This document shows, piece after piece, positions 28,038 through 37,079 of a stretch of 64,000 bases of DNA; the stretch's first letter is position 1, and every line of letters begins with the position of its first letter. The stretch lies in contig NZ_JAPDRH010000002.1 of the NCBI RefSeq assembly GCF_040706555.1, positions 1,364,001 to 1,428,000 on the forward strand. Reading direction: 5' to 3'. Source of the stretch: Lentisalinibacter salinarum. GTDB taxonomy: Bacteria > Pseudomonadota > Gammaproteobacteria > Steroidobacterales > Woeseiaceae. Below the pieces are notes generated by a model, which saw nothing but the letters and a program-made list of their open reading frames with translations, did not search any database and was not told the DNA's origin. A program made the position numbers and the translations under genes.

Positions 28038-28358
28038 ATGATCGTGACCACCACCCCCACGCTGGAGGGGCAGAAGATCCGTGACTATCTCGGCGTCGTC
28101 ACCGGCGAGGCGATCCTCGGCGCCAACCTGTTCCGCGACCTGTTCGCCGGACTGCGCGACATCGTCGGCGGCCGCTCCGCCTCCTACGAGAAGGAGTTGC
28201 GCAAGGCCCGCGAGGTGGCCTTCGAGGAGCTGGAGGCCGCCGCGCGAGAAAAGGGTGCCAACGCCGTCATCGGCGTGGACATCGACTACGAGGTGCTCGG
28301 CGAGTCCAACGGCATGCTGATGGTGAGCGTCAGCGGCACAGCGGTGCGAATCGCCTGA
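28038..28358 (+). CDS. YbjQ/UPF0145 family protein
   Basis: 106 aa from the ATG at 28038. The family pattern is clear: TTTPTLEGQKIRDYLGVVTGEAILGANLFRDLFAGLRDIVGGRSASYEKELRKARE and the terminal AVIGVDIDYEVLGE. It forms a pentameric dodecin-like fold once called a heavy-metal-binding domain; function is unproven. It is coupled to the upstream GGCT-fold gene and overlaps the downstream GST start by one base (TGATG). Confidence 0.93.
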   Translation: MIVTTTPTLEGQKIRDYLGVVTGEAILGANLFRDLFAGLRDIVGGRSASYEKELRKAREVAFEELEAAAREKGANAVIGVDIDYEVLGESNGMLMVSVSGTAVRIA

Positions 28359-28987
28359 TGTACCGTGTCTACGGCGACTCGATCTCGGGCAACTGCTACA
28401 AGATCAAACTAGTCCTGCACGAGCTCGACCTGCCCTACGAATGGGAGGAGATCGACATCCTCTCGGGGGATACGCGCCGGCCCGGTTTCCTCGCCAGGAA
28501 TCCGAACGGCAAGGTGCCTGTACTGGACGTCGAGGGACAGGGCTCTCTCGCGGAGTCGAACGCCATCCTGTTGTACCTGGCCGACGGCACGCACCTGGTC
28601 CCGACGGATCCCTACCAGCGGGCGCTTCTCTGGCAGTGGCTGTTCTTCGAGCAATACAGTCATGAGCCCTACATCGCCACGTCCCGGTTCATCGTCCGCT
28701 ACCTCGGGCGGCCCGCCGACCGCGAGGAGGAACTACAGGCCCGGAGGACCCCCGGTTACCGCGCACTGGACGTGATGGAACGGCGCCTCGGTAATCACGA
28801 TTTCCTCGTGGCCGACCAATACACCGTGGCGGACATCGCCCTTTTCGCCTACACGCACGTCGCGGACGAGGGCGGCTTCAGCCTGGACGCTCATCCGGCC
28901 ATACGAGACTGGGTCGACCGCATCCGTGCGCGAGAGGCATTCCTGCCGATGTACTCCGCCGCCACCCGCCAGCCGGATGCCGTGTGA
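28358..28987 (+). CDS. Glutathione S-transferase family protein
   Basis: 209 aa. The N-terminal thioredoxin-like domain contains YGDSISGNCYKIKLVLHEL, cis-Pro in GKVPVL and the glutathione-contact ESNAI (LAESNAILLYLADG). The C-terminal helical domain carries the N-capping ADQYTVADIALFAYTH. It likely conjugates or reduces with glutathione. The start overlaps the YbjQ stop. It is the third gene of the GGCT-YbjQ-GST cluster. Confidence 0.92.
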   Translation: MYRVYGDSISGNCYKIKLVLHELDLPYEWEEIDILSGDTRRPGFLARNPNGKVPVLDVEGQGSLAESNAILLYLADGTHLVPTDPYQRALLWQWLFFEQYSHEPYIATSRFIVRYLGRPADREEELQARRTPGYRALDVMERRLGNHDFLVADQYTVADIALFAYTHVADEGGFSLDAHPAIRDWVDRIRAREAFLPMYSAATRQPDAV

Positions 28988-29016
28988 CGGATTGGTAACG
29001 GCCGGATGATCGGCGA

Positions 29017-29045
29017 TTGAGTCGTCTTCTGGTGCCCGCTACTAT
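29017..29045 (+). promoter_or_regulatory. Sigma-70 promoter of the RRM gene
   Basis: TTGAGT (29017-29022), exactly 17 bp, then TACTAT (29040-29045). Transcription from here would give a leader of about 125 nt before the RNA-binding-protein gene, consistent with post-transcriptional control. Confidence 0.6.
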
Positions 29046-29178
29046 TGGCAGCGGCGGGGCGGATCATCACTGACAGGAGGCCCCGCGCCCGGTACACCCG
29101 GGGTCATCCGGCCGAGGTCCCACGCCGTTGATCCGGCTGATGTCAGCGTGTTGAGAACGGCGGTGTGTGGACGGTTTG

Positions 29179-29442
29179 ATGAATATCTATGTGGGTAACC
29201 TCCCTTACAGCATTACGGACGACGAACTGCGGGAGGCCTTCGCCGCCTTCGGCGACGTGAAGTCAGCCAAGGTCATCATGGATCGCGAGACGGGTCGCTC
29301 CAAGGGCTTCGGTTTCGTCGAGATGGACGATGCGAAAGAAGCCGAGGAAGCGATCCGGGTGATGAACGGTCAGGACCTGAATGGCCGGCCGGCGCGGGTC
29401 AGCGAGGCCCGGCCGCGCCAGGACCGCCCATTCCGCGGCTGA
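29179..29442 (+). CDS. RRM-type RNA-binding protein
   Basis: 87 aa, a single RNA-recognition motif with RNP2 IYVGNL (residues 2-7) and RNP1 KGFGFVEM (about 42-49), plus a short basic Arg/Pro tail. Bacterial single-RRM proteins act as RNA chaperones or regulators, often cold-induced. The ATG at 29179 fits the family start; a GTG 12 bp upstream is less likely. The RBS is weak and the leader long. Its stop overlaps the putative start of the next gene. Confidence 0.9.
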   Translation: MNIYVGNLPYSITDDELREAFAAFGDVKSAKVIMDRETGRSKGFGFVEMDDAKEAEEAIRVMNGQDLNGRPARVSEARPRQDRPFRG

Positions 29443-29747
29443 GCGCGAGTCTGCGGGCCGCCGGCCTGGCGGCTCTGGTGACTCCGGCGCTCGCCGGCAC
29501 CGGTTGCGCCGGTGCACCCGTCGACACCCGGAGCTACGACTGCGAGCAGGGCGGGCTCCTGTCTGTCGAGATCGCCGACGCCATGGCGCGCGTCGAGTTC
29601 GACGGCCGCCGCCATACCCTGGCGGCGGTGGAGACAGACGAGGGCCGCCGCTGGCGCGACGGCGACGTCCTGCTCTGGATACGCGACGGCGAGGCATCCG
29701 TCACCGTCGGCGATCAGGTCGTGGTCTGGGGCTGCCGGCGGCGCTGA
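29439..29747 (+). CDS. Exported MliC-like (lysozyme-inhibitor fold) protein with unusual start
   Basis: The mature part (RSYDCEQGGLLSVEIADAMARVEF... to VVWGC) has the spacing of Tyr, two Cys and acidic residues seen in MliC/PliC-type lysozyme inhibitors. The frame has no ATG. A GTG at 29478 gives only a stub of a signal, whereas reading from CTG at 29439 gives SASLRAAGLAALVTPALAGTGC, a plausible export signal, and overlaps the RRM stop (CTGA). The start is therefore uncertain. The assignment rests on a short domain and is moderate. Confidence 0.5.
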   Translation: MSASLRAAGLAALVTPALAGTGCAGAPVDTRSYDCEQGGLLSVEIADAMARVEFDGRRHTLAAVETDEGRRWRDGDVLLWIRDGEASVTVGDQVVVWGCRRR

Positions 29748-29877
29748 CCTGCAGGCGGCGACGGGCTGCGACAGCACCTGCGCAGCGTCTTTACAAAGGC
29801 CGCCGTTTCACTAGGATGAGCAGTCGCCCGGCAGCCGACGGCCGCCGCCACCACCCGAGCAACACCGGTAGACCGAC

Positions 29878-30654
29878 ATGATCATCGTCCTCTCTCCCGC
29901 CAAGACCCTGGACTTCGAATCGCCGCTGGCGACGGACAAGCACACGACGCCGCGCTTCCAGAGCGAGGCGCGCCAGCTGGTGGAGATCCTGCGCGGCAAG
30001 TCCGGGAAAGAGATCGCCTCGCTGATGAACCTGTCGCCGAAGCTGACGACGCTGAACGTGCAGCGCTATCGGGACTTCTCCGACCGCGCCACCGCGAAGA
30101 ACGCACGCCCGGCGCTGCTCGCGTTCAAGGGCGACGTGTATCAGGGCCTGCAGGCGGAGCGCTTCGACGCCCGCGACCTGAACTATGCGCAGGATCATCT
30201 GCGTATCCTGTCCGGGCTTTACGGCGTGCTGCGCCCGCTCGATCTCATGCAGCCCTATCGGCTGGAGATGGGCACCTCGCTCGCCAGCGAGGCGGGCAAA
30301 GACCTCTACGCCTTCTGGGGCGAGCGCATCACCCGCGCGCTGAACGAGGAGCTGGCCGGCCAGAAGCCGAAGGCGCTGATCAATCTGGCGTCCAACGAGT
30401 ACTTCGGCGCGGTGAACGGGGACCTGCTGGACGGGCGCATCGTGTCGCCGGTGTTCAAGGACCGCGCGAAGAGCGGCGACTACCGGGTGCTGAGTTTTTT
30501 CGCCAAGCGGGCGCGGGGCATGATGGCCGCCTGGATCATCCGCGAGCGGGTCGACACGCTGAAGGGCCTGAAGGACTTCGCGGAGGAAGGCTACCGCTAC
30601 AGCGAAGAGCAATCCGAGCCGGACCGGCCGGTGTTCCTGCGCGCGAAGAACTGA
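29878..30654 (+). CDS. yaaA: Peroxide stress protein YaaA (DUF328)
   Basis: 258 aa, full length. Family landmarks are MIIVLSPAKTLDF at the start, LRILSGLYGVLRPLDLMQPYRLEMGT in the middle and VLSFFAKRARGMMAAWII near the end. YaaA lowers free intracellular iron during peroxide stress and binds DNA in E. coli. It is a single gene here, convergent with the HD-domain gene. Confidence 0.95.
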   Translation: MIIVLSPAKTLDFESPLATDKHTTPRFQSEARQLVEILRGKSGKEIASLMNLSPKLTTLNVQRYRDFSDRATAKNARPALLAFKGDVYQGLQAERFDARDLNYAQDHLRILSGLYGVLRPLDLMQPYRLEMGTSLASEAGKDLYAFWGERITRALNEELAGQKPKALINLASNEYFGAVNGDLLDGRIVSPVFKDRAKSGDYRVLSFFAKRARGMMAAWIIRERVDTLKGLKDFAEEGYRYSEEQSEPDRPVFLRAKN

Positions 30655-30696
30655 TCCGCGCCCGAGCCGCCGCCCGGTGATGGTGATACCGGTGCG

Positions 30697-31809
30697 TCAG
30701 CCGGTCGCCGTATTGTCCAGCCGTATGCGGGCGAGACGCGTCCCGGTCTCCTCCACCATCTCGCGCATGGTGCGCAGACTGGACTGCTCGCCGACGAACG
30801 CGGGCGGCTTGCGCCGCAGCAGCTGCCAGTGGCCGGACTCCAGGATCTGCTCGAGGAAGGTGAAGTTCGCCTCGATGGCGAGCATGTAGGGATTCTGGCC
30901 TTCGAACAGCGCCTCGAGGTATCGGTATACACCGCCGAAGGTGTTCTCCAGCCGGGGCAGCGCCGCATACTCGAAAAACCCCGGCGTCTGGCGGAGCAGG
31001 TCTTCGCCGGACTCGTAGCGCACCATGAACTCGCCGGGCCGTGCGTTCTCGATGGCCACGCCGCCGACGACGAACTCGCTGTACAGGCGGTCGCGGCATT
31101 TCTCCAGGTAGCAGCGGTCGGCCATCTGGGCGACCAGGTCGGCCGTGCCGAGGAGGTGACCCAGCAGGGTGTCCTTCGGATCCTCCATCTCGATCGCTTC
31201 CGGCGCGATCTCGTAGCCGGTGAAGTGCACCAGCTTGCTCGCGGCCGGCGCCAGGTGGTCGAGCCCGATGCCGGGCAGATAGCGGCGCAGGAAATCGGCG
31301 CTCCGGCTGACGTGATAGAGAGTGAACTCGGCGCCGTTGCGGTATTCCCGGTCCCGTAGTTCGTGGCGGATGTAGCCGGCGTCGTGGAACAGGGAAGTGA
31401 TGATGCCGAGCAATGCCCGCTCGGGGCCGAGGCCCTCGCCGACGTTGCGCGCCGACTCGTAGCCCGCGATGAGGCGCGCCATGGCCAGCGTCATGTCCAG
31501 CGTGTGCTGGATGTCGTGATAGCTGGTGTCGCAGCCCAGGTAGCCGGGCATGCGGCCGGTGAACAGCCGTTCGAAGTCGTAGAACGCGAGCCAGATCTTG
31601 TCGAGGCCGGCGTCCGGGTAGGTCTGCTCGAGCAGTTCCCGCACCGCGTCGCGCACGGCGGCGGGATTGCTCACCTGCACCGTGTTGGTGACATCGAAGT
31701 CGTTGCGCCGGTCCTGCAGCATATTCTTGTACTTCTCGGCGCCGTCGGCGCCCCCCGCGCTGCGGCCCGCCTGCAGAGTCCGACCGTGAGTCCCGGCATC
31801 CGGATTCAC
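30697..31809 (-). CDS. HD-domain metal-dependent phosphohydrolase
   Basis: 370 aa. The HD superfamily residues are seen in DTSYHDIQHTLDMTLAMARL, ITSLFHDAGYIRHE and the later LVHFTGYE and GTADLVAQMADRCYLEK stretch with its conserved Asp. This set suits a metal-bound phosphodiesterase or phosphohydrolase, but no GYP motif identifies a cyclic-di-GMP enzyme. The first roughly 35 residues are low complexity, and the true start may be the downstream Met of MLQDRRNDF. The substrate is unknown. Confidence 0.8.
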   Translation of the reverse strand: MNPDAGTHGRTLQAGRSAGGADGAEKYKNMLQDRRNDFDVTNTVQVSNPAAVRDAVRELLEQTYPDAGLDKIWLAFYDFERLFTGRMPGYLGCDTSYHDIQHTLDMTLAMARLIAGYESARNVGEGLGPERALLGIITSLFHDAGYIRHELRDREYRNGAEFTLYHVSRSADFLRRYLPGIGLDHLAPAASKLVHFTGYEIAPEAIEMEDPKDTLLGHLLGTADLVAQMADRCYLEKCRDRLYSEFVVGGVAIENARPGEFMVRYESGEDLLRQTPGFFEYAALPRLENTFGGVYRYLEALFEGQNPYMLAIEANFTFLEQILESGHWQLLRRKPPAFVGEQSSLRTMREMVEETGTRLARIRLDNTATG

Positions 31810-31921
31810 GATTCTCCCCCCGTCCGCGGCAGCGGACCATCGTGTCTTGTGCCTGCAGCATACACGCCGCCCCCGGCCGCAAGCGGCCGGTTTGACCTAA
31901 GACGGCAGATCGCGCGCGCCC

Positions 31922-32689
31922 TCATTCCTCGAACTCCGCCCAGACGGGGGCATGATCCGAAGGGCGCTCCCAGCCGCGCGGTTCCGGGTCGACGGCGCTG
32001 GCGACGCAGCGCTCGGCCATGGCGTGGCTGCCGAGTATGAGGTCGATGCGCAGCCCCCGGTTGCGGCGAAATGCCGCCGCCCGGTAGTCCCACCAGCTGA
32101 ACGCCTCCTCCGGCTGGTCGAACTGGCGGAACAGATCCACCAGGCCGAGTTCGGTGAGGCGCTTCAGTGCGGCGTGCTCGGGCTCGCTGAACAACACCCG
32201 CCCGCGCCAGAGCTCAGGGTCGTGCACGTCCCGGTCCTCCGGGGCAATGTTGAAGTCGCCGAGCACGACCAGCCGCCCGTGGGACTTCAGCTCGTCGGCG
32301 AGATAGTCCCGCAGTCGGCCGAGCCATTCCAGCTTGTACTGGTACTTGTCCGAGTCCACTGCCTGGCCGTTGGGAACATAGAGGTTGACGACGCGGACGC
32401 CGCCGATCGTGGCCGCCAGCACCCGCCGCTGGGGGTCTTCGGAGCCCGGCAACGCGCGTACCGGATCGGACGGCGGCCGGCGCGAGAGCAGTGCCACGCC
32501 GTTATAGGTACGCTGGCCGTTGGAGATGCCGTGGTAGCCGGCCGCCTGCAGCGCCTCCGCCGGAAAGTCCTCGTCCGGCTGCTTGATCTCCTGCAGTGCC
32601 AGCACGTCGGGCTTCGCCTCCGCCACCCAGGCGAGCACCTGGGGCAGGCGGACCTTCAGGGAGTTCACATTCCAGGTGGCGACCTTCAC
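31922..32689 (-). CDS. xthA: Exodeoxyribonuclease III (AP endonuclease)
   Basis: 255 aa beginning VKVATWNVNSLKVRL with a GTG start, the classical ExoIII N-terminus. Catalytic landmarks are the Glu in LALQEIKQ, the Tyr/Asn in NLYVPNGQ, Asp/Asn in VVLGDFNIAPEDRDV and the C-terminal SDHAPVWAEF. It repairs abasic sites and 3'-blocked ends. The start overlaps the prlC stop (GTGA), so the two form one transcript. The longer frame runs into prlC and is not real. Confidence 0.95.
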   Translation of the reverse strand: MKVATWNVNSLKVRLPQVLAWVAEAKPDVLALQEIKQPDEDFPAEALQAAGYHGISNGQRTYNGVALLSRRPPSDPVRALPGSEDPQRRVLAATIGGVRVVNLYVPNGQAVDSDKYQYKLEWLGRLRDYLADELKSHGRLVVLGDFNIAPEDRDVHDPELWRGRVLFSEPEHAALKRLTELGLVDLFRQFDQPEEAFSWWDYRAAAFRRNRGLRIDLILGSHAMAERCVASAVDPEPRGWERPSDHAPVWAEFEE

Positions 32690-34722
32690 GCTGCCCGGCT
32701 GATCCCGCTGCTCGCGAGCAGCGCTTCGAGACTCGGGCCCCTGCCGCGGAACTCGACGAAGGCATCCATGATGTCCCGGCTGCCGCCCACCTCCAGGATG
32801 CTGGTGCGGAAGCTCTGCGCCGTGCCGCGGTCGAAGATGCCCGCCTCCTCGAAGGCGCTGAAAGCGTCCGCCGCCAGCACCTCGGCCCACTTGTAGCTGT
32901 AGTAGCCTGCAGCATAGCCGCCGGCGAAGATGTGCGCGAAACCGTTCGCGAAGCGATTCCAGGCCGGCGGCCGCACCAGCGTCACCCGGTCGCGTACTTC
33001 GTCCAGGATTTGCGCCGCGCGCGAGCCCTGCGCGGGGTCGTACTCGGCGTGCAGGCGGAAGTCGAACAGGGCGAACTCCAACTGGCGCAGCATCTGCAGG
33101 CCGGCATTGAAGTTGCGGCTGCCGCGCAGGCGCTCGAACATCTCCTCCGGCAGGGGCTCGCCGGTGTCGACATGTCCGGACGCGTGCGCCAGCACTTCGT
33201 AGTGCCAGGCGAAGTTCTCCATGAACTGGCTCGGCAGCTCCACCGCATCCCAGGGCACGCCGTTGATGCCGGCGATGCTGGGGTAGTCCACCCGGGTGAG
33301 CAGGTGGTGCAGCATGTGGCCGAACTCGTGGAAGAGCGTGAGCACGTCGCTGTGGGTCAGCAGCGACGGCTCATCGCCGTGGGGCGGCGTGAAGTTGCAC
33401 ACCAGGTAGCCCACCGGCGCGGCTCTCTCGCCGCCGATGCCCTTGCGCACGACGCACTCGTCTATCCAGGCGCCGCCGCGCTTGCCCGTGCGGGCGTAGA
33501 GATCGGCGTAGAAGCCGCCCACGGACGTGCCGTCGGCATCGCGCACCTCGTAATAGTTCACGCTGTCGTGCCAGACGGGAACGCCCTCGCGTACGGCGAT
33601 TTCCAGCCCGTAGAGCTCCCCTGCCAGGCGGAACAGACCTTCGACGACCCTGGGCGCCGGCAGGTACCGGCGGAGCTCCTCGTCGGAGATGGCGTGGCGC
33701 TCCTGCTTCAGTTTCTCGGAGTAGTAGGCGAGGTCCCAGGGCCGGATCGAGCGGCCGGCGAAGTCCTCCACCGCGGCCACCTCGTCCTTCGCTGCAGGCA
33801 GGCTGCGCTCGGCCAGCTCGGAGAGGAACGCGAGCACATCGTCCACGCCCGGCGCCATCTTGCTGGCCAGCGAGTACTCCGCGTAGTTGTCGAAGCCGGT
33901 GAGGGCGGCCGCCTCGTGGCGCAGCGCCAGGATCTCCTCGATGAGCGGCGCGTTGTCGTGGGCGGGATCGTGGGGGCCGGTATCGGAGGCCCGCGTGACC
34001 CAGGCCTCGTAATAGGTGCGGCGCAGATCCTCGTCGTCGGCGTGGGTGAGCACCGCCTGATAGGTGGGCTGATCCAGGTTGAACTTCCAGCCGTCGAGCC
34101 CGGCATCCTCCGCCGCCGCGCGGGCGCGCTGACGCGCGCCTGCAGGCAGACCGGCCAGCTGTGCCTCGTCCTCGACGTGCAGGCTCCAGGCGTCGGTCGA
34201 GTCCTGCAGATTCTGCTCGAAGCGGGTCGCCGCCTTCGCCATGGCCTGGCGGATCTCGCGGAAGCGCCGCTTGTCGTCCTCGGGCAGCCCGACGCCGCCG
34301 AGCCGGAAGTCACGGAGCGCGTGTTCCAGCAACTTCGCGAGCCCGGGATCCGCGTCCGCCGGCAGGCGCCCGGCCAGGTCCTGGAAGCGCCGGTACAGGG
34401 TCTCGTTCTGGGCCAGCTCCGTGGCGTACTCGGTCAGCAGGGGCAACGCCTCGCCGTACGCCTTCCGCCAGTCGGCGTTGGCGGTCACCATGTGCAGGTG
34501 GCTCACCGGCGACCAGAGCCGCGACAGCCGGTGGCTCATCTCTTCCAGGGGGACCACCAGCGCCTCCGGCGTGGGAGACTCGTCGGCCAGCAGTTCCTGC
34601 AGGCGCCGCCGGTTCTCCTCGAGCACCGTCCTGACGGCAGGCAGCACGTGCGACGGCTCCAGCTCGGGGAACGGCGGAAGTTCCGTGTTTTCAAGCAACG
34701 GATTGGACATGGGGTTGGACAT
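32686..34722 (-). CDS. prlC: Oligopeptidase A (M3 metallopeptidase)
   Basis: 678 aa from MSNPMSNPLL; the second Met at 34710 is an equally good start. The zinc site is TLFHEFGHMLHH (HEFGH, around residue 465), followed by VELPSQFMENFAWHYEVL. It degrades oligopeptides, including released signal peptides, in the cytosol. Length and collinearity with E. coli OpdA are normal. It is followed by xthA with a 4-bp overlap. Confidence 0.96.
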   Translation of the reverse strand: MSNPMSNPLLENTELPPFPELEPSHVLPAVRTVLEENRRRLQELLADESPTPEALVVPLEEMSHRLSRLWSPVSHLHMVTANADWRKAYGEALPLLTEYATELAQNETLYRRFQDLAGRLPADADPGLAKLLEHALRDFRLGGVGLPEDDKRRFREIRQAMAKAATRFEQNLQDSTDAWSLHVEDEAQLAGLPAGARQRARAAAEDAGLDGWKFNLDQPTYQAVLTHADDEDLRRTYYEAWVTRASDTGPHDPAHDNAPLIEEILALRHEAAALTGFDNYAEYSLASKMAPGVDDVLAFLSELAERSLPAAKDEVAAVEDFAGRSIRPWDLAYYSEKLKQERHAISDEELRRYLPAPRVVEGLFRLAGELYGLEIAVREGVPVWHDSVNYYEVRDADGTSVGGFYADLYARTGKRGGAWIDECVVRKGIGGERAAPVGYLVCNFTPPHGDEPSLLTHSDVLTLFHEFGHMLHHLLTRVDYPSIAGINGVPWDAVELPSQFMENFAWHYEVLAHASGHVDTGEPLPEEMFERLRGSRNFNAGLQMLRQLEFALFDFRLHAEYDPAQGSRAAQILDEVRDRVTLVRPPAWNRFANGFAHIFAGGYAAGYYSYKWAEVLAADAFSAFEEAGIFDRGTAQSFRTSILEVGGSRDIMDAFVEFRGRGPSLEALLASSGISRAA

Positions 34723-34861
34723 GGGCAAACCCGACCTCGGTCTTGCATTTCCCTGACCGGCCCGCATGTTAGCATGCGCGTCCCGTCCGGAGTCGCGCCG
34801 ATAGCCGGGTTTCGCGCGGGAAAATGGACGATCAACGGATCACAATAACCGGAGACTGACG

Positions 34862-36208
34862 GTGGCACACCACTTCGATCTGATCGCGATCGGCGGCGGC
34901 AGCGGCGGACTGGCCCACGCACAACGCGCTGCCGAATACGGCGCACGGGCGGCGGTGGTCGAAAGCGGTCGCCTGGGCGGCACCTGCGTCAACGTGGGCT
35001 GCGTGCCGAAGAAGGTCATGTGGTACGCGTCCGCCATGTCCCATCACGTGGAGCAGGCGAAGGACTACGGCTTCGACGTCGCCGTCAACGGCCACGACTG
35101 GCCCGGGCTGAAGGCCGCCCGGGACGCCTACGTGGCCAGGCTGAACAAGATCTACGCAGGCAATCTCGACAAGCGCCACGTGACCCACATCGCCGGCCGC
35201 GCGAAGTTCGTCGACGAGCATACCGTGGAGGTGGACGGCGAGCGTTTCACCGCCGATCACATCACGATTGCCACGGGCGGCTACCCCATCGTGCCCGATC
35301 TCCCCGGCGCGGAACTCGGCATCACTTCCGACGGCTTCTTCGAACTGGAGGAGAAGCCGGAGCGGGTCGCGGTCGTCGGCAGCGGCTACATCGGCGTGGA
35401 ACTCGCCGGCATGCTGAATTCCCTGGGTGCCGACGTGACCCAGTTCGTCCGCTACGACGGCGTGCTGCGGAGCTTCGACGAGATGCTGCGCAGCGAGGTC
35501 ATGCAGGCGATGGACGACGACGGCATCATCATCGAGCGCCACTTCATCCCGAAGGGTCTGGAGCAGACCGACAACGGCCTGCGCCTGCTGAGCGAGGACG
35601 GCCGGCACTTCGACGGCTACGACTGCCTGATCTGGGCCGTGGGCCGGGCGCCGGCGACGGACGGACTGGAACCGTCGGCGGCGGGAGTGGAGACGGATGC
35701 GCGCGGCTTCATCCCGGTGGACGAGTACCAGGTCACCAGCGTGCCGAACATCTACGCCATCGGCGACGTCACCGGCGCGGCGGCGCTGACGCCCGTGGCC
35801 ATCGCCGCCGGCCGCCGGCTCGCCGACCGGGTGTTTGGCGGCATGACCGACCGGCACCTGGACTACTCGAGCATCCCCACGGTGGTGTTCAGCCATCCGC
35901 CCATGGGCACGGTCGGGCTGACCGAGCACGAGGCGCTGGAGCGCTACGGCGACGACGTGGGCTGTTTCACCAGCCGGTTCAATCCCATGCTGTACGCGCT
36001 CAGCGAGTTCAAGCGGCCGAGTTCCATGAAGCTGGTGACGGTGGGCGACGACGAGCGCATCGTCGGCTGCCACATCTTCGGCGACGGCGCCGACGAGATG
36101 CTCCAGGGCTTCGCGGTGGCCATCCGCATGGGCGCGAAGAAGAAGGACTTCGACGATACCGTCGCCATCCACCCGACCAGCGCGGAAGAGCTGGTCACCA
36201 TGCGCTGA
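34862..36208 (+). CDS. gor: Glutathione-disulfide reductase
   Basis: 448 aa. The FAD-binding IAIGGGSGGLAHA is at residues 8-20, the redox-active disulfide is Cys42/Cys47 (GTCVNVGCVPKK), the NADPH-binding GSGYIGVELAG lies around 174-184, and the C-terminal catalytic segment HPTSAEELVTMR has the active-site His and Glu. The start is GTG. It regenerates reduced glutathione and fits the GST/GGCT genes elsewhere in the window. Confidence 0.95.
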   Translation: MAHHFDLIAIGGGSGGLAHAQRAAEYGARAAVVESGRLGGTCVNVGCVPKKVMWYASAMSHHVEQAKDYGFDVAVNGHDWPGLKAARDAYVARLNKIYAGNLDKRHVTHIAGRAKFVDEHTVEVDGERFTADHITIATGGYPIVPDLPGAELGITSDGFFELEEKPERVAVVGSGYIGVELAGMLNSLGADVTQFVRYDGVLRSFDEMLRSEVMQAMDDDGIIIERHFIPKGLEQTDNGLRLLSEDGRHFDGYDCLIWAVGRAPATDGLEPSAAGVETDARGFIPVDEYQVTSVPNIYAIGDVTGAAALTPVAIAAGRRLADRVFGGMTDRHLDYSSIPTVVFSHPPMGTVGLTEHEALERYGDDVGCFTSRFNPMLYALSEFKRPSSMKLVTVGDDERIVGCHIFGDGADEMLQGFAVAIRMGAKKKDFDDTVAIHPTSAEELVTMR

Positions 36209-36211
36209 GTC

Positions 36212-37042
36212 TCAGCGCGGCAGACGCTTGAGGACGCTTCGCGTGTCCGGCCGGACACCGCGCCAGATGTAGAACGACTCCGCTGCCTGCTCCACCAGCA
36301 TGCCCCAGCCGACGATGGAGCGCCGGGCGCCCTGCGCCCGCGCCCAGTGCGTGAACGGCGTGTCGCCGGTGCCGTACGACAGGTCGTAGCAGATCGTCTC
36401 CGCGGTGACGATGCCGGCCGGGAACGGCAGCGCCTCGCCGCGCAGCCCGGCCGAGGTGGCATTGATCACCAGGTCGTAGTCGACGTCCTGCACGATGTCG
36501 TCGAAGCGGCAGGCCTCGACGGCTCCCATGCTGCCGAAATGGTTCGCCAGTGCCTGCGCCTTGGACACCGTCCGGTTGGCCAGTGTGATGGTGGTGGGCT
36601 GCTCCTCCAGCAGCGGCGCCATGATGCCGCGGGTGGCGCCCCCGGCGCCGAGGATGAGTATGCGCGCGCCCTCGATGGCCACCCGGTGATTTCTGCGCAG
36701 GTCGCGCACCAGGCCGACGCCGTCGGTGTTGTCGCCGCGGATGGTCTCCCGGCTGATGCTCAGGGTGTTCACGGCCCCGGCCATGCTGGCCGCATCGGAC
36801 AACTCGTCCACCAGCCGGACCGCCTCGCTCTTGTGGGGCACGGTGATGTTCAGGCCGCGCCCGCCCTGGCGCTGGAAGGAGCGGATGGCGCTCTCCAGCT
36901 CGGCGGGCGGCACCTCCAGCAGCTCGTACGTCAGGTGCTGGCCGGTCTGCTGAGCGAAGACCCGGTGGATGATCGGCGAGCGGCTGTGGCTGACGGGATA
37001 ACCCACCACGCCGTAGCGGTCCGGCTCGTTCTGTTCGCTCAC
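36212..37042 (-). CDS. aroE: Shikimate dehydrogenase
   Basis: 276 aa from a GTG at 37042 with AGGGAC upstream. The substrate site SHSRSPIIH (about 18-26), catalytic Lys in TVPHKSEA, NTDGVG and the NADP-binding glycine motif LGAGGATRG with the following NRT are all present. It reduces 3-dehydroshikimate in the aromatic amino acid pathway. It lies downstream of hemB on the same strand. Confidence 0.95.
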   Translation of the reverse strand: MSEQNEPDRYGVVGYPVSHSRSPIIHRVFAQQTGQHLTYELLEVPPAELESAIRSFQRQGGRGLNITVPHKSEAVRLVDELSDAASMAGAVNTLSISRETIRGDNTDGVGLVRDLRRNHRVAIEGARILILGAGGATRGIMAPLLEEQPTTITLANRTVSKAQALANHFGSMGAVEACRFDDIVQDVDYDLVINATSAGLRGEALPFPAGIVTAETICYDLSYGTGDTPFTHWARAQGARRSIVGWGMLVEQAAESFYIWRGVRPDTRSVLKRLPR

Positions 37043-37079
37043 GTCCCTGTTTTTCCCCGCTCCGTCCCGTACTTCCGGC

